In this document: piece after piece, positions 28,011-37,409 of the stretch
Numbering within the stretch: position 1 is the first letter of the stretch
Layout of the letters: every line of letters begins with the position of its first letter
Assembly (NCBI GenBank): GCA_945873125.1
Contig: CAMCBV010000013.1
Coordinates: 1 to 64,000, forward strand
Length of the DNA: 64,000 nt
Direction of reading: 5' to 3'
Origin: Prosthecobacter debontii
GTDB lineage: Bacteria > Verrucomicrobiota > Verrucomicrobiia > Verrucomicrobiales > Akkermansiaceae
The notes under the pieces: generated by a model
What the model saw: the letters and a program-made list of their open reading frames with translations, nothing else
Databases searched by the model: none
Told to the model about the DNA's origin: nothing
Program-made: the position numbers and the translations under genes

Positions 28011-31000
28011 CTATTTGCTCTGCCACACGCTGATATCCTTGAACGCGCCCTGCCGGTCATCAGCCATGAACCCAATCCGGCCATTATAAGAAATCCGTTT
28101 AAGGTTCATCAGGTAATCATTCACATACAGCTCGAGCATGTCCTCCCTGATGAGAAGGCGAAACCTGGCCTCCGCCCCGAATTCCATGCCGCGAGCAGAC
28201 GTCTGTTCCGACTTGAAGTTACCGCCGTCAGCATTGATGTTTCCGAACGCCACCTCATCTTTGGAAAAGACAAGACCCTGGCCTTTTCCTCCACCCTGGT
28301 CAAAGAAGATCCGGGGACTGATCTGATCACCTGTCCCGGCTGCCGCCCCTACAATCGTCCCCTCGATGACGGTCGTCCTGGCGGGATCAGGTTTCCAATC
28401 CAGCATCTTCAGCGACGGAAAATATCCCTCGCCGGCAGGAACCAGGCTGATCTTGACGGGATTTGCCTTCAGCCCGTCATTGTTCTCCCACCACTTCAAA
28501 CGGAGAATGCCTTCGCGATCGATTTCGACGTCCTTAAACGGAGCGGCGAAGACTGCGCCGCCTGTGTAAAAATGATTGACCAGCGGGCCGCCGGGCGCGC
28601 TGTGGAAGAACCGGGGGAAATAGATGTCGCAGCCTGCGCCGAAGACATTGGAGTTTTTCTTCTGCGCGAGGAATGGCCCCTCGGGCTTGTCGCCGACCGC
28701 GACGCGCCCTTCACTGACGATGATGTAATACTTCTCGCCAATCTTCTGGATCCCGCCAAACTCGCCGCTGATATCCCCCTCGATTGGCGGAAGCGCGGTC
28801 CAGGTGATGCCGTCCTTGCTCTCGGCGAAACCGAACCCGCAGTGACGGTACGTCACCTTGGCGGGATCGGGATCAGCCGTGAAATACCCGTACAAGCTGC
28901 CGTCGGGACGCACGACCGTATCGATGCAATCCCAGCGCCCCTTCTCCTTGTACCAGCGCGTGTCCTGGACGAACCTGTGCTTCTCGTCAACCTTGGTCCA
29001 GTCGAGCAGATTCGTGGACGTTGCGAACATGATATCCTGCTTGTCCCCAAACCACTCGGAGTAGTTGATCACCCAGGTGTGGTTCCGGCCAAAGTCAGGA
29101 GACTTCCAGATATGGCCGGTTCCCATCCACGTCACGCCCCCGCGGGGCTTGATCAGCACGCCTTGCTCTTTCCAGTGGACGCCGTCCTCGGAGAGCGCCA
29201 GCTCGTGACCATCCCATTTGTTAAAATGTCCGGCGAGGTAATAGAGGTAATACCTGCCCTCGTGGAAATACGCCCAGGTATCCCAAATCTGACCCTTCCG
29301 GGAGGGAGTAAAGAAACCCGCGTGCACCGCGGGCGGCCGGTGTGAGACGTGTGCATAACCTTGGCCATCGAGAACCAGCGCGCCGTCCTTGATCTTGGCC
29401 GTGCCGATGAGTCGCGCGTCCGGATAATGGCCCATCCCATCCTTGACGCTTCCGCCGTCAAAGGTCCACCATCCGAGCGGTTTGGGCACAGTGGGGACGC
29501 CGAGCTTGAGCTGCGCGAGGGCCTCGCCATCCAGAGCCGTGTCATAGATGCGCGCCTCATCGATCGCGCCTTTGAGATATCCGTGCTGCTGGCCAACCAA
29601 GCACCGCAGCCCGAGATAGAGATCGCTCTTGGCCGGATAGGTTTGCTGGTTGGCGGCTTCGTAGGCGGCGTAGCGGTGCCCGTCGCGCCAGATTTCTATC
29701 TGTTTGTCACGATACACCACGGCGAGTTGCAGCCACTGTTCGGGGGTGGCGGCTTCCTGAGCCAGCGACTGCTGTTCTGTGGGACTTTGGGTGCGGCTGA
29801 AATTATGGCTGCCGGCCATCCAGCGGGCGGCGGCCCGTTCGCCAAAGGTGATGGCGTCGAATTCATCGCCATCCTGAATTGCGAGCACTCCGGAGCCGGT
29901 TTGGACCAGGTCGGCGAGGCGCACCCAGGCGACCAAGGTCTTATCGCGCAGCATTGTTCCAGCTGCAGAAGACGTGCATTTCACGGGATCCTCCCTCGCC
30001 TGGTTCTTTTCCTCCGGCTTTCCCTCAGGATAGATCGACTTCATTTTCCAGCTTCTCACATTTTTCACCGCGACATCCCCGCCCTTGCTGAAGAGGCTGA
30101 CGCCGACATCGTCCGCGTTGTGCGGCTGCATATAGACGACCGCCTGCCGGTCGTTGGCAAACACCTCGACCATGTCCTTATCGAGGAAGACGCGCAGATT
30201 GAGCGCTTCACCCGGCTTGAGCTCGAACGGGGCGGCGATCTTGCCGATGGCCAGCTTCTTGCTTTCGGCCTGGATGGTAATGGGGAAACCCGTGCCATCC
30301 GCGGTGCAAAACACGTTGACTCCGAATTCCTTGGCGCTGCCGGGCTCGATCGTGAGATTCAACTCGATGGTGTCGCCGGCGATCTTCTTGAACAAATGCG
30401 TGCTATCGCCCTTGACGGTGATGTTAGGTTCCACGGTTTCGGCGGCACGGAGTGTCTCGAGTTCCCGCAGCGGCTTGATTCGCAGCACGCCATCCTCGGG
30501 CAGGCTCAACTCGCGCGGCAGCGATTGGATGCCGCTCTGGACGCCGGGCAGATTGCACCACGACCACATGACACGCCGTCCGTCCGGGGTCAGCACGCTT
30601 TCCGGCGCGAAGAAATCCCAGCCCTGCCAGTTCATCATGGCGTGGAAATCCGGCAGATATTTCTCATCCTTGAAATCGCCCAGGTAATAGCGGCAGCCCA
30701 GGTTGTGGCTGATGCAGAGCAGCATCCACTTGTTGCCGAGTTTGAACATGTTGGCGCACGAGACATCCTCGCCCTTGTTGACCCCTAGGGACGCCGGCAT
30801 ATCATCGTGCATCAGTAGGCCGAGGTTCACCCAATCCTTCAGGTCCTTGGATTTCATCAGGTGCGGCGGGCCGCCGCCGGAGATGCCATAATAGGTATCA
30901 CCATTGAGCCAGCAATCGGGATCCCATTGGCGCACCTTAGATTCCTCACCCGAAGGCTCCCTGGGCATGATGGCCACCGGTTTGGTCCACTGTTCCAGTT

Positions 31001-32051
31001 GGTCATCGAGGGCGAAAGCCAACTGGTTCCTGTCGGAGCCCTCGCCATGATAGATGATGGCCGGCCTGCCATCCTTGGTGATGAATCCGGTGCCGCTATA
31101 CATGCCGTGCCCGGTCATTTTCGGGGTCAGCGTGGTCGGGTGCCATGTCCAGCGCACCATGTCCTTGCTGGAGACATGGGCGAACTTGATCCCGTTGTTG
31201 TTGTAGATGTAGTGCAGATGATAGCGGCCCTTCCAATAGAACGCGCAATTCGGATCGCCGGGAAAGGCCCCGCCGGGACCGGGGTGGGCAAGGTGATAGG
31301 TCAACCAGTTCGCCGGCGGATTGGCGGGCATCGCCGGGGTTTCGACCATATCCGCCAACTTCTTCGCGGCGGCGATCAACTCGCCGTTTTGCGTGAGGAT
31401 CAGGCGACCCCCTTCGATTTTGGCTCCGCCGTCCAGGTTGTTGACGGGAAAGCGTCCCATCCTGTCGGTTTCCATGCCCTTCTCAAAAGTCCACCAGGCG
31501 TAGGGCTTGATGGCGGACTCCTTGTTAGGTTCCAGTTTGCGGATTTCGTCGGCGGTGAGCGCGCGGTCGTAGATGCGCGCGTCGTCGATGGATCCCTGGA
31601 GGTTGTTGCCGGACCCTATCCCCTGGTGACGCAGGCCGAAGACGGCGATGGTGTCCTTGGTGCCGAGCAGGTCGATGTTGTTGGCCTCGTAGGACGCGCA
31701 GGGTTCGCCATTCCGATAGATGGTGATTCGGTTGCCCTGGTAAGCAAGCGCCATCTGGACCAGCGTCTTGTCATCCGCTTTCTCAACGGGGCTGGCCTGC
31801 TGGTCGGCCTGGGTGCGGGCATACATTTCGCTGCCGGCCATCCACTTGCCGGCCACTTTTTCGCCAAAGACGATCCCGTCAAATCGATCGCCTGACTGGA
31901 TCGTGAGGGCGCTGCCGCCCTGCTGGGTCGTGTTTGCGAGACACACCCAGGACACCAGCGTTTTGTCGGTGCCTGCCGCCGCCTCGGCAACAGCCATACT
32001 GCACATGAACCCCGCGACTCCGATAACGATACTTGCCATTTTCATACTCAT
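28011..32051 (-). CDS. fused two-enzyme protein: LamG-GH32-like followed by LamG-GH43/32-like module
   Basis: 1346 aa. Residues 1-691 parallel the whole protein at 24606-26705 (signal peptide, LamG, GH32-like propeller with GDPNC, WDPDC and VSCANMF, GH32 C-terminal sandwich ending QAREDPVK). At Cys692 (TGC, 29976-29978) the paralogue has its TGA stop. The frame then continues into a second LamG domain (DKTLVAWVRLADLVQTGSGV) and a second five-bladed propeller (about 920-1230; WAYFHEGRYYLYYLAGHFNK, GEFGGIQKIGEKYYIIV) of GH43/GH32 type, with a last beta sandwich (ELYVNDYLMNLKRI). The second half has no signal peptide of its own. A chimeric secreted glycosidase; substrates unproven. Confidence 0.78.
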   Translation of the reverse strand: MSMKMASIVIGVAGFMCSMAVAEAAAGTDKTLVSWVCLANTTQQGGSALTIQSGDRFDGIVFGEKVAGKWMAGSEMYARTQADQQASPVEKADDKTLVQMALAYQGNRITIYRNGEPCASYEANNIDLLGTKDTIAVFGLRHQGIGSGNNLQGSIDDARIYDRALTADEIRKLEPNKESAIKPYAWWTFEKGMETDRMGRFPVNNLDGGAKIEGGRLILTQNGELIAAAKKLADMVETPAMPANPPANWLTYHLAHPGPGGAFPGDPNCAFYWKGRYHLHYIYNNNGIKFAHVSSKDMVRWTWHPTTLTPKMTGHGMYSGTGFITKDGRPAIIYHGEGSDRNQLAFALDDQLEQWTKPVAIMPREPSGEESKVRQWDPDCWLNGDTYYGISGGGPPHLMKSKDLKDWVNLGLLMHDDMPASLGVNKGEDVSCANMFKLGNKWMLLCISHNLGCRYYLGDFKDEKYLPDFHAMMNWQGWDFFAPESVLTPDGRRVMWSWCNLPGVQSGIQSLPRELSLPEDGVLRIKPLRELETLRAAETVEPNITVKGDSTHLFKKIAGDTIELNLTIEPGSAKEFGVNVFCTADGTGFPITIQAESKKLAIGKIAAPFELKPGEALNLRVFLDKDMVEVFANDRQAVVYMQPHNADDVGVSLFSKGGDVAVKNVRSWKMKSIYPEGKPEEKNQAREDPVKCTSSAAGTMLRDKTLVAWVRLADLVQTGSGVLAIQDGDEFDAITFGERAAARWMAGSHNFSRTQSPTEQQSLAQEAATPEQWLQLAVVYRDKQIEIWRDGHRYAAYEAANQQTYPAKSDLYLGLRCLVGQQHGYLKGAIDEARIYDTALDGEALAQLKLGVPTVPKPLGWWTFDGGSVKDGMGHYPDARLIGTAKIKDGALVLDGQGYAHVSHRPPAVHAGFFTPSRKGQIWDTWAYFHEGRYYLYYLAGHFNKWDGHELALSEDGVHWKEQGVLIKPRGGVTWMGTGHIWKSPDFGRNHTWVINYSEWFGDKQDIMFATSTNLLDWTKVDEKHRFVQDTRWYKEKGRWDCIDTVVRPDGSLYGYFTADPDPAKVTYRHCGFGFAESKDGITWTALPPIEGDISGEFGGIQKIGEKYYIIVSEGRVAVGDKPEGPFLAQKKNSNVFGAGCDIYFPRFFHSAPGGPLVNHFYTGGAVFAAPFKDVEIDREGILRLKWWENNDGLKANPVKISLVPAGEGYFPSLKMLDWKPDPARTTVIEGTIVGAAAGTGDQISPRIFFDQGGGKGQGLVFSKDEVAFGNINADGGNFKSEQTSARGMEFGAEARFRLLIREDMLELYVNDYLMNLKRISYNGRIGFMADDRQGAFKDISVWQSK

Positions 32052-32054
32052 TTC
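31837..32054 (-). repeat. leader cassette C, copy 2
   Basis: 5' end of the fused GH32-like gene, about 98% identical to 26491-26708 over 218 bp. Confidence 0.85.
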
Positions 32055-32068
32055 TCTTGTTCCCTTTT

Positions 32069-33853
32069 CTATTTCTGTAAAGCCAGCAGGGCCTCGGCAA
32101 ACGCCTTGCCAATCTGGGATAAGATCTTCGCGCTGCCGAAATAGTGGTAGCCGCCATTGGAGGCGCCTTTGAGAGCCTCCATGTCTTTGGGCGAAAAGAC
32201 TTCCTCCAAGGCTAGATCGAGTTTCTTCTGGTCAGCTTTGGTGATTCCCTCAATCCGCACATCGATCCCGGCAAAGCTTTCCGAGGATGTGCCCCCACCG
32301 TTATATATTTCATTGGAATAGGCCGCCAATACGTTCTTTCCCTTCTTTAATAATTTATCCTGGTCCTTGTTGAGGACGATGGAAGCATAACGCACATGGC
32401 CCGGTGAGCGGTTGGTGGTGTGAATCTTTTGTCCGTTCAAATAGATATGGAATCCTTGGTGACCTATTACCATAGCCGCAATGCGATAGGATTCGCAGTT
32501 GAGTTCTTCGACTTCAAACGTTGAACGCATCAGCAGGAATTCTCCCGCTCCCCACCTTGAGGGGAACTTATCAAAGTTGAGTTCGTGGAGGGTGTGTCCC
32601 CAGTTCTCAAAAAAGCCCTTTCCAATAGGGGCCTTGCCGGATGTCCATTTGCTGTCATCGAAGTCGGGCATGAACCAATTCTCCATCCCGGCTGGCAGTG
32701 TGATGTCACGGAACTGTCTGGCACTTTTTTCCATCTGGTCCTTCTTCTCTGTGGCATCCACCGTAGTGAAGCGCCAGATCTGCTCTTCTGGCAGGGACTT
32801 ACCAATCGGCTTCCAGTAGTTATTCCATTTCCCTTCCGTGTCTAAAGTCGCATCTTTTTTCAATGAGTATGCCGTGGCGAGGATGTTGTTATACGCGTCC
32901 TGATTCTCTAATGCGGCGGCAATGTCATGATCCCAGAAGGGCGCGGTATCTACAGCCACCACATTGCCCTTGAACTCGGGCATGTCGGCCGGTGCGGCCA
33001 TGGCCTTGCGGAAATTCACGTTTTTCTCACCGTCGACACCCAGCACGCCGATCACGAAGGGCATCTTCGGAGCTGACAGGTCTTTGCGAACATCGCGAAT
33101 GAAGTGTGACATCAAGCGCGAGTATTCATCATAATTCCCATGGGGGTAGGTCTGCCCATCGACCAGATCGTTAAAACCCTGAAACCAGACAAATCCGGCC
33201 AACTCATAGCCCGCCTTCTCGTCATACTCCGGACAAACCTGCTTGATGTCCTTGGTGACTTTCCTGACATGCTCAATCATCGCTCGGTACATCACACCTG
33301 AGGCGGCATCCTTTTCTTCCTGCCATTGTTTCCGGTCCTCGAGTTTAGGAACTCCGTGAGCACCCTGGGGATACTGATCCCACTCATCTTGAACCACCTT
33401 GGGCAGCTTATACTGCCCGGCACTGGGCGGACGGAAATCGGTGTGCAGGCTCCGGCCGCCCCAAGAGGTCTTGATGATCAGGACAGGCTCCTTGAGCATC
33501 TTCTCAGTATAAATGCCGAAGGTAAACTCCGGTCCGATCTTACCGTCCGACGCACCGAATCCGGCTGTCAGTTTGCCCGTCTTCACAAGCATGTCAGAGT
33601 ACTGGTTGCCGCCGCAACCGAGCGACGTAATCCAGACTTTCTCGCAGACCCTTGGCTTGCCCTCGGCATCACGCATCTCCTTGAGGATAGGCGCCGTCAA
33701 CGGGTCTTTACCGACGTAATCGAAGGTCGAAATGTCCGCATGCCCCTGCATATTCGACTGGCCGGCGAGGATGAACACCTTGAGCGGCTTGGCGAAGGAG
33801 ATGGATGAGAGGGCGCACAGCAGCGCCGCGGTTAGGATTGAAGTTGGTTTCAT
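32069..33853 (-). CDS. SASA-type esterase with an inserted galactose-binding-like domain
   Basis: 594 aa; signal peptide MKPTSILTAALLCALSSISFA, then KPLKVFILAGQSNMQGHAD (GQSNM at 31-35, Ser33). GPEFTFGIYTEKML, VLIIKTSWGGRSLHTDFRPP and GFVWFQGFNDLVDG complete the first part of the SGNH fold. At about residue 345 the fold is interrupted by a beta-sandwich domain of roughly 190 aa (WKPIGKSLPEEQIWRF ... MPDFDDSKWTSGKAP ... FHIYLNGQK). The esterase then resumes with GASNGGYHYFGSAKILSQIG (catalytic His570) at the end. The inserted domain matches the tail of the DUF6288 protein at 688. Expected to deacetylate a glycan in the periplasm or outside the cell. Confidence 0.82.
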   Translation of the reverse strand: MKPTSILTAALLCALSSISFAKPLKVFILAGQSNMQGHADISTFDYVGKDPLTAPILKEMRDAEGKPRVCEKVWITSLGCGGNQYSDMLVKTGKLTAGFGASDGKIGPEFTFGIYTEKMLKEPVLIIKTSWGGRSLHTDFRPPSAGQYKLPKVVQDEWDQYPQGAHGVPKLEDRKQWQEEKDAASGVMYRAMIEHVRKVTKDIKQVCPEYDEKAGYELAGFVWFQGFNDLVDGQTYPHGNYDEYSRLMSHFIRDVRKDLSAPKMPFVIGVLGVDGEKNVNFRKAMAAPADMPEFKGNVVAVDTAPFWDHDIAAALENQDAYNNILATAYSLKKDATLDTEGKWNNYWKPIGKSLPEEQIWRFTTVDATEKKDQMEKSARQFRDITLPAGMENWFMPDFDDSKWTSGKAPIGKGFFENWGHTLHELNFDKFPSRWGAGEFLLMRSTFEVEELNCESYRIAAMVIGHQGFHIYLNGQKIHTTNRSPGHVRYASIVLNKDQDKLLKKGKNVLAAYSNEIYNGGGTSSESFAGIDVRIEGITKADQKKLDLALEEVFSPKDMEALKGASNGGYHYFGSAKILSQIGKAFAEALLALQK

Positions 33854-33873
33854 GGTGATAGTTTTGTTGGAAA
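33762..33873 (-). repeat. leader cassette A, copy 1
   Basis: Leader, start codon, signal peptide and the KVFILAG strand of the 32069-33853 esterase. Same cassette as 34751-34862 and 37312-37428; the leader part alone occurs at 13791-13835. Confidence 0.8.
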
Positions 33874-33888
33874 TTTGGTGGACGTGGA

Positions 33889-34851
33889 TTACTTCAACAG
33901 GCTCTTCATCCCCTCACCCGCTGCTTCGCCGATCAGAAAGTAGCTCTCCGCATTGGCATACCAGTGATGTCCATGTTCGGGACAGGGCGAGAGTTCTGGC
34001 GGCCGGGCGAAATCGGTGGTGTGAACAAACAGCGCATTCTTGATCCGCTTGGTTCCTTCTTCCTGCGCTTTTCTGAATTCAAACATCGCGCCCTCAGTCA
34101 CGGGACCGCCATTGCCAAGCTCGCCGACCACCACCGGCATGTTCGGCACCTTGAATTCCTTGCGGAGATCGCTGACCAGGTTGACGAGAAGCTGCGCATA
34201 TTCGGGGATCGCCTGTGGGGTGACCATGTCGTTATAGCCCTGCTGCCAGTAAAAACCCGCGATTTCGTAATCCTGCCCGCCAAGCTCAGCCAAGGCGGCA
34301 CGGACTTCTTTCACCATATTGCGATAAGACTGCCCAATGTCCTCGGGTTTTGGCCATTCGCCAGTATCATAGGCCGGCTTGCCGGAACTTGGCGAACGGA
34401 AATGCCCGTGCAGGCTGTGCCCGCCCCACGCGGTTTTGATCAAAAGTACCGGCTCCTCAAAGTAGTCGCCAAGGACAAACCCGAACCCAAGCTCGGGTCC
34501 CATGTGCCGTCTCGAACCGTCTGCGGCATAACCTGTGTAGCCCACCGAGAGGCCACCTTTCAGGATCTTGTCACCGCCAACTTTGAATGAGATCTGCACA
34601 TCATCCCGGACGACCCATTCCCCTTTTTCATTCTTGAGCTTTTTCATCTTCTCGGCGCTCTTCGAGTGTTTCATCGACCAGACCAAGTTGCCCTTGTCTC
34701 CGTTGACGCCGTCATCATGATCCACCGAGCCCTGCCCTTCCATGTTGGACTGGCCTGCAAGGATGAAGACCTTGATAGGCTTGGCGAAGGAGATCGGTGA
34801 GAGGGCACATAGTAGCCCTGCGGTTAGGATTGCCGTTGGTTTCATGGTCAT
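33889..34851 (-). CDS. SASA-type sialate O-acetylesterase homologue
   Basis: 320 aa (start ATG 34851; ATG 34845 is equally possible and matches the start of the gene at 33853). Signal peptide (ILTAGLLCALSPISFA), then KPIKVFILAGQSNMEGQGS (nucleophile Ser35), GPELGFGFVLGDYFEEPVLL, KTAWGGHSLHGHFRSPSSGK, GFYWQQGYNDMVTPQ, and the ending HGHHWYANAESYFLIGEAAG with the catalytic His. It is the minimal form of the esterase, without additional domains. 35 bp separate it from the next gene. Confidence 0.88.
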   Translation of the reverse strand: MTMKPTAILTAGLLCALSPISFAKPIKVFILAGQSNMEGQGSVDHDDGVNGDKGNLVWSMKHSKSAEKMKKLKNEKGEWVVRDDVQISFKVGGDKILKGGLSVGYTGYAADGSRRHMGPELGFGFVLGDYFEEPVLLIKTAWGGHSLHGHFRSPSSGKPAYDTGEWPKPEDIGQSYRNMVKEVRAALAELGGQDYEIAGFYWQQGYNDMVTPQAIPEYAQLLVNLVSDLRKEFKVPNMPVVVGELGNGGPVTEGAMFEFRKAQEEGTKRIKNALFVHTTDFARPPELSPCPEHGHHWYANAESYFLIGEAAGEGMKSLLK

Positions 34852-34862
34852 TGATTCGTTAA
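34751..34862 (-). repeat. leader cassette A, copy 2
   Basis: Leader, signal peptide and KVFILAGQSNM strand at the 5' end of the 33889-34851 gene. Here the cassette sits on a genuine SASA gene. Confidence 0.8.
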
Positions 34863-34874
34863 TTATTTAATTTT

Positions 34875-37409
34875 TTAATTTTTAGGACTCTTAACCGGTT
34901 GATAGAACTCAATCTCCCACAGGCGCGAGAGATTATGGGGTGTCCGCGTGATTACGAATCGCAGGTGTTTGGTATTTACCGGCGCGAAGGTGGCCGACCA
35001 GACCGGATTCTTGTTCATCTCAACCGCCGGGAGCACATCCTTCCAAGTTTCTCCGTCGTAGTGCTGGATCTTGAATTCACTGACAGGGTCGAGTACTCGA
35101 GCACCGTTGAATCTGCCGGAGATCGTTCTAACCGCGCCAAGTTTGACTGGCTTCTCCCATTGGAAATCGATGACGTGGGGCAATGCGCCCTCTCCGATCC
35201 AATGGCTGTCTTCTTCGATCTTTCCGTTGCCATCGTTGAGAAGCACGACGCGGTCAACGCCGGATTTCGCGGGGCGGTTGGTGCTCACCTTGGCAGTGCG
35301 TGCGAGGTTTTCACCGGCGTCTGCGAGCCACTTGGGCTGGGTGAGGTTGACTTCGCGCATGGATGATCCGTGCTCCCCTTGGTTGGAATACGGGAGGGTC
35401 GAGCCATCAACTTTCCCGACGCCCTTGCGCATCCGTTTCTGAAGATCTTCGAGGTGATTTTGGTAAACGCCACGGGGGTTGGCATCGAACTCCTTGCAGA
35501 CGCTTGCGGCCATTCCGACAATTTCACCCTGGGTGCCACAACTGCGCATCACCCGCACCGCGCCGAGCGCATCGTGGGTCACGCTGATGCAGCGGCCCGC
35601 CATGAAGAGGTTGTCGATGTTCCGGGAATACAGGCAGCGGTAGGGAACCCAGAAGGGGCGGTTCTCCTTGAAGGCCGGGAAGTAACCATGCTTGGCATCG
35701 GAGATGAAGGCGTCACCTTCGAAACCTTTGTCGTATTCGGGGTTGGCGACGTGAAGATCATTGTCCCAACCGGTGGGAGCCACACCGTCCGGAAATTGCG
35801 TGTCTTCGTCGAGATGTTTGACGGTGAGAATTACATCTCCCATGAGACGGCGGGACTCACGTTTGCCGAGGATGTAGGCGGACCAGTTGAGTTGGTGGTT
35901 AGGCAGTACCTTGTCAACATTCTTGAGTGCATCCCAAGCACCATACATGGCGCGGAAATTCCAGTCGCGCACGTATTCCATCTCGTTGATCGGGTCGCGG
36001 TCGAAACCGCTCTCCCAATACCAGCCGCCGAGTTTGTCTGGGTCGGGCTTGATTTTACTCCGACCAGGGAAGGGTTTGTCGGAGAGGTCGAGCGCCCAAG
36101 GGCAGCGTGGGAATGGCACGACCTCGGTGGATTTTGTGGTTCCGGTGTTGATCGGGTTGGTGTCCTTGCACTCGCAGACGTTCCACAGGTTACACGGTCC
36201 CATCTTGTTCTTTTCCTGTAGATCAAAATCGGCCCCGGCGAGCGCTCCGATGCAGGCGTCTCCGGTGCAATCGGCGAACCATCGCCCGCCAATGCGGACA
36301 CGCCTGCCGCTGCGGATTTCCGTGGCGAGCACGGCCCGGATTCGTTTTCCCTCCATCTCGACGCCATTGCCCCGGTGTTCAAGGAAAAGAGTGATATTGG
36401 GCTCGCCCTTTGCGACGGCCAATTTTTTATCGTCTTCGTAGAGCTTGGCAGTGTTGGTCGGGCCGTAGTGGGCGCGGTTGTCGGCTTCCAGTTCGGCGAC
36501 CACATCGCCGACGCGCGGCCAGGGTTCCTTGCTGCGACCGCCTTGGAGCCAGACGCGGACCTCCGAGCTGTTGTTGCCACCGAGGACGGGTCGGTCTTGG
36601 ATGAGGGCGACTTTTAATCCGAGTCGGGCCGCAGTGACCGCCGCGCAGGTGCCGCCGATCCCGCCACCGGTAACCACGAGGTCATACTCGCCGGCCGGCT
36701 CCGGCTTCTGGGGATGCCCAAGACACTCGCTGCGGAAAGCACTCATCTCCGGGTCTTTGTTCGGAGGGCTGAACGAGGGGTCATTTGAGAAAACGATGGC
36801 GTCACAGCGCCCCTCGAAGCCGGTGAGGTCGTGCAGCGTGAGTTTGAGTTTTCCTTGGGGTAAGTCGATTTTTCCACCGTCCTGCCAGTGCCACTGGTCA
36901 CCGACGGTTCCGAAGGTTGTTTTGAGAGGAGTTCCGTTGATGGTGATCTGAAAACGACCCGGAGTGCCGGGAGCCTTCCATTGTGCCACCCAGTCTTTTG
37001 TCCGCACCCAGACCCGGTAGCTACCTGCCTTCGGGATGGTCACCTCGGTTTTCGCGTCTTTCACCGGCACCCCGAGACCGTGGGCGAGCAGGTAAGGCGA
37101 ACCCATGAGATCCATAAACTGAGGATCAACGACCCAGCCCCCGGAGTCGGCAAAGCCCTCGGCCTCGACCAGAATCGGGAGATCCACTTTGGAATCAGCA
37201 GCGGAAACGACGGCGGAAAAATATCCGGTGACCGTGCATGAAAAGATCACGCTTGCGCAGATGCGGGTGATCGACCGTTCGATGGCAAAGAGCACACGCA
37301 GCGAGGCCCATCCGGCGAGGATGAACACCTTGAGCGGCTTTGCGAAGCAGACCGGCGAGAGGACGCACAGCAGTGCTGCGGTTAGGATGATAGTTGGTTT
37401 CTTTGTCAT
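34875..37409 (-). CDS. FAD-dependent oxidoreductase with captured SASA leader and discoidin-like tail
   Basis: 844 aa from ATG 37409 (ATG 37430 adds seven residues). Numbering below is from 37430. Residues 9-40 are the SASA leader: signal peptide plus KPLKVFILAG, but the next residues are WASLR instead of QSNM. A second signal-peptide-like stretch follows (about 52-78, ending VVSA|ADSK), which is probably the original export signal. Then comes a beta-sandwich, carbohydrate-binding-like domain (82-220), a FAD_oxidored domain with the Rossmann loop VVTGGGIGGTCAAVTAARLG (255-260) and GGNNSSEVRVW, and a C-terminal F5/8-type (discoidin-like) domain. Relatives are annotated as FAD-dependent oxidoreductases in polysaccharide loci. 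Substrate unknown. Confidence 0.82.
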   Translation of the reverse strand: MTKKPTIILTAALLCVLSPVCFAKPLKVFILAGWASLRVLFAIERSITRICASVIFSCTVTGYFSAVVSAADSKVDLPILVEAEGFADSGGWVVDPQFMDLMGSPYLLAHGLGVPVKDAKTEVTIPKAGSYRVWVRTKDWVAQWKAPGTPGRFQITINGTPLKTTFGTVGDQWHWQDGGKIDLPQGKLKLTLHDLTGFEGRCDAIVFSNDPSFSPPNKDPEMSAFRSECLGHPQKPEPAGEYDLVVTGGGIGGTCAAVTAARLGLKVALIQDRPVLGGNNSSEVRVWLQGGRSKEPWPRVGDVVAELEADNRAHYGPTNTAKLYEDDKKLAVAKGEPNITLFLEHRGNGVEMEGKRIRAVLATEIRSGRRVRIGGRWFADCTGDACIGALAGADFDLQEKNKMGPCNLWNVCECKDTNPINTGTTKSTEVVPFPRCPWALDLSDKPFPGRSKIKPDPDKLGGWYWESGFDRDPINEMEYVRDWNFRAMYGAWDALKNVDKVLPNHQLNWSAYILGKRESRRLMGDVILTVKHLDEDTQFPDGVAPTGWDNDLHVANPEYDKGFEGDAFISDAKHGYFPAFKENRPFWVPYRCLYSRNIDNLFMAGRCISVTHDALGAVRVMRSCGTQGEIVGMAASVCKEFDANPRGVYQNHLEDLQKRMRKGVGKVDGSTLPYSNQGEHGSSMREVNLTQPKWLADAGENLARTAKVSTNRPAKSGVDRVVLLNDGNGKIEEDSHWIGEGALPHVIDFQWEKPVKLGAVRTISGRFNGARVLDPVSEFKIQHYDGETWKDVLPAVEMNKNPVWSATFAPVNTKHLRFVITRTPHNLSRLWEIEFYQPVKSPKN

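Noticed and set aside
27978-30788. Two long plus-strand frames (455 and 479 codons)
   Set aside because: Both are antisense to the fused GH32-like gene; high G+C at third positions opens such shadow frames.
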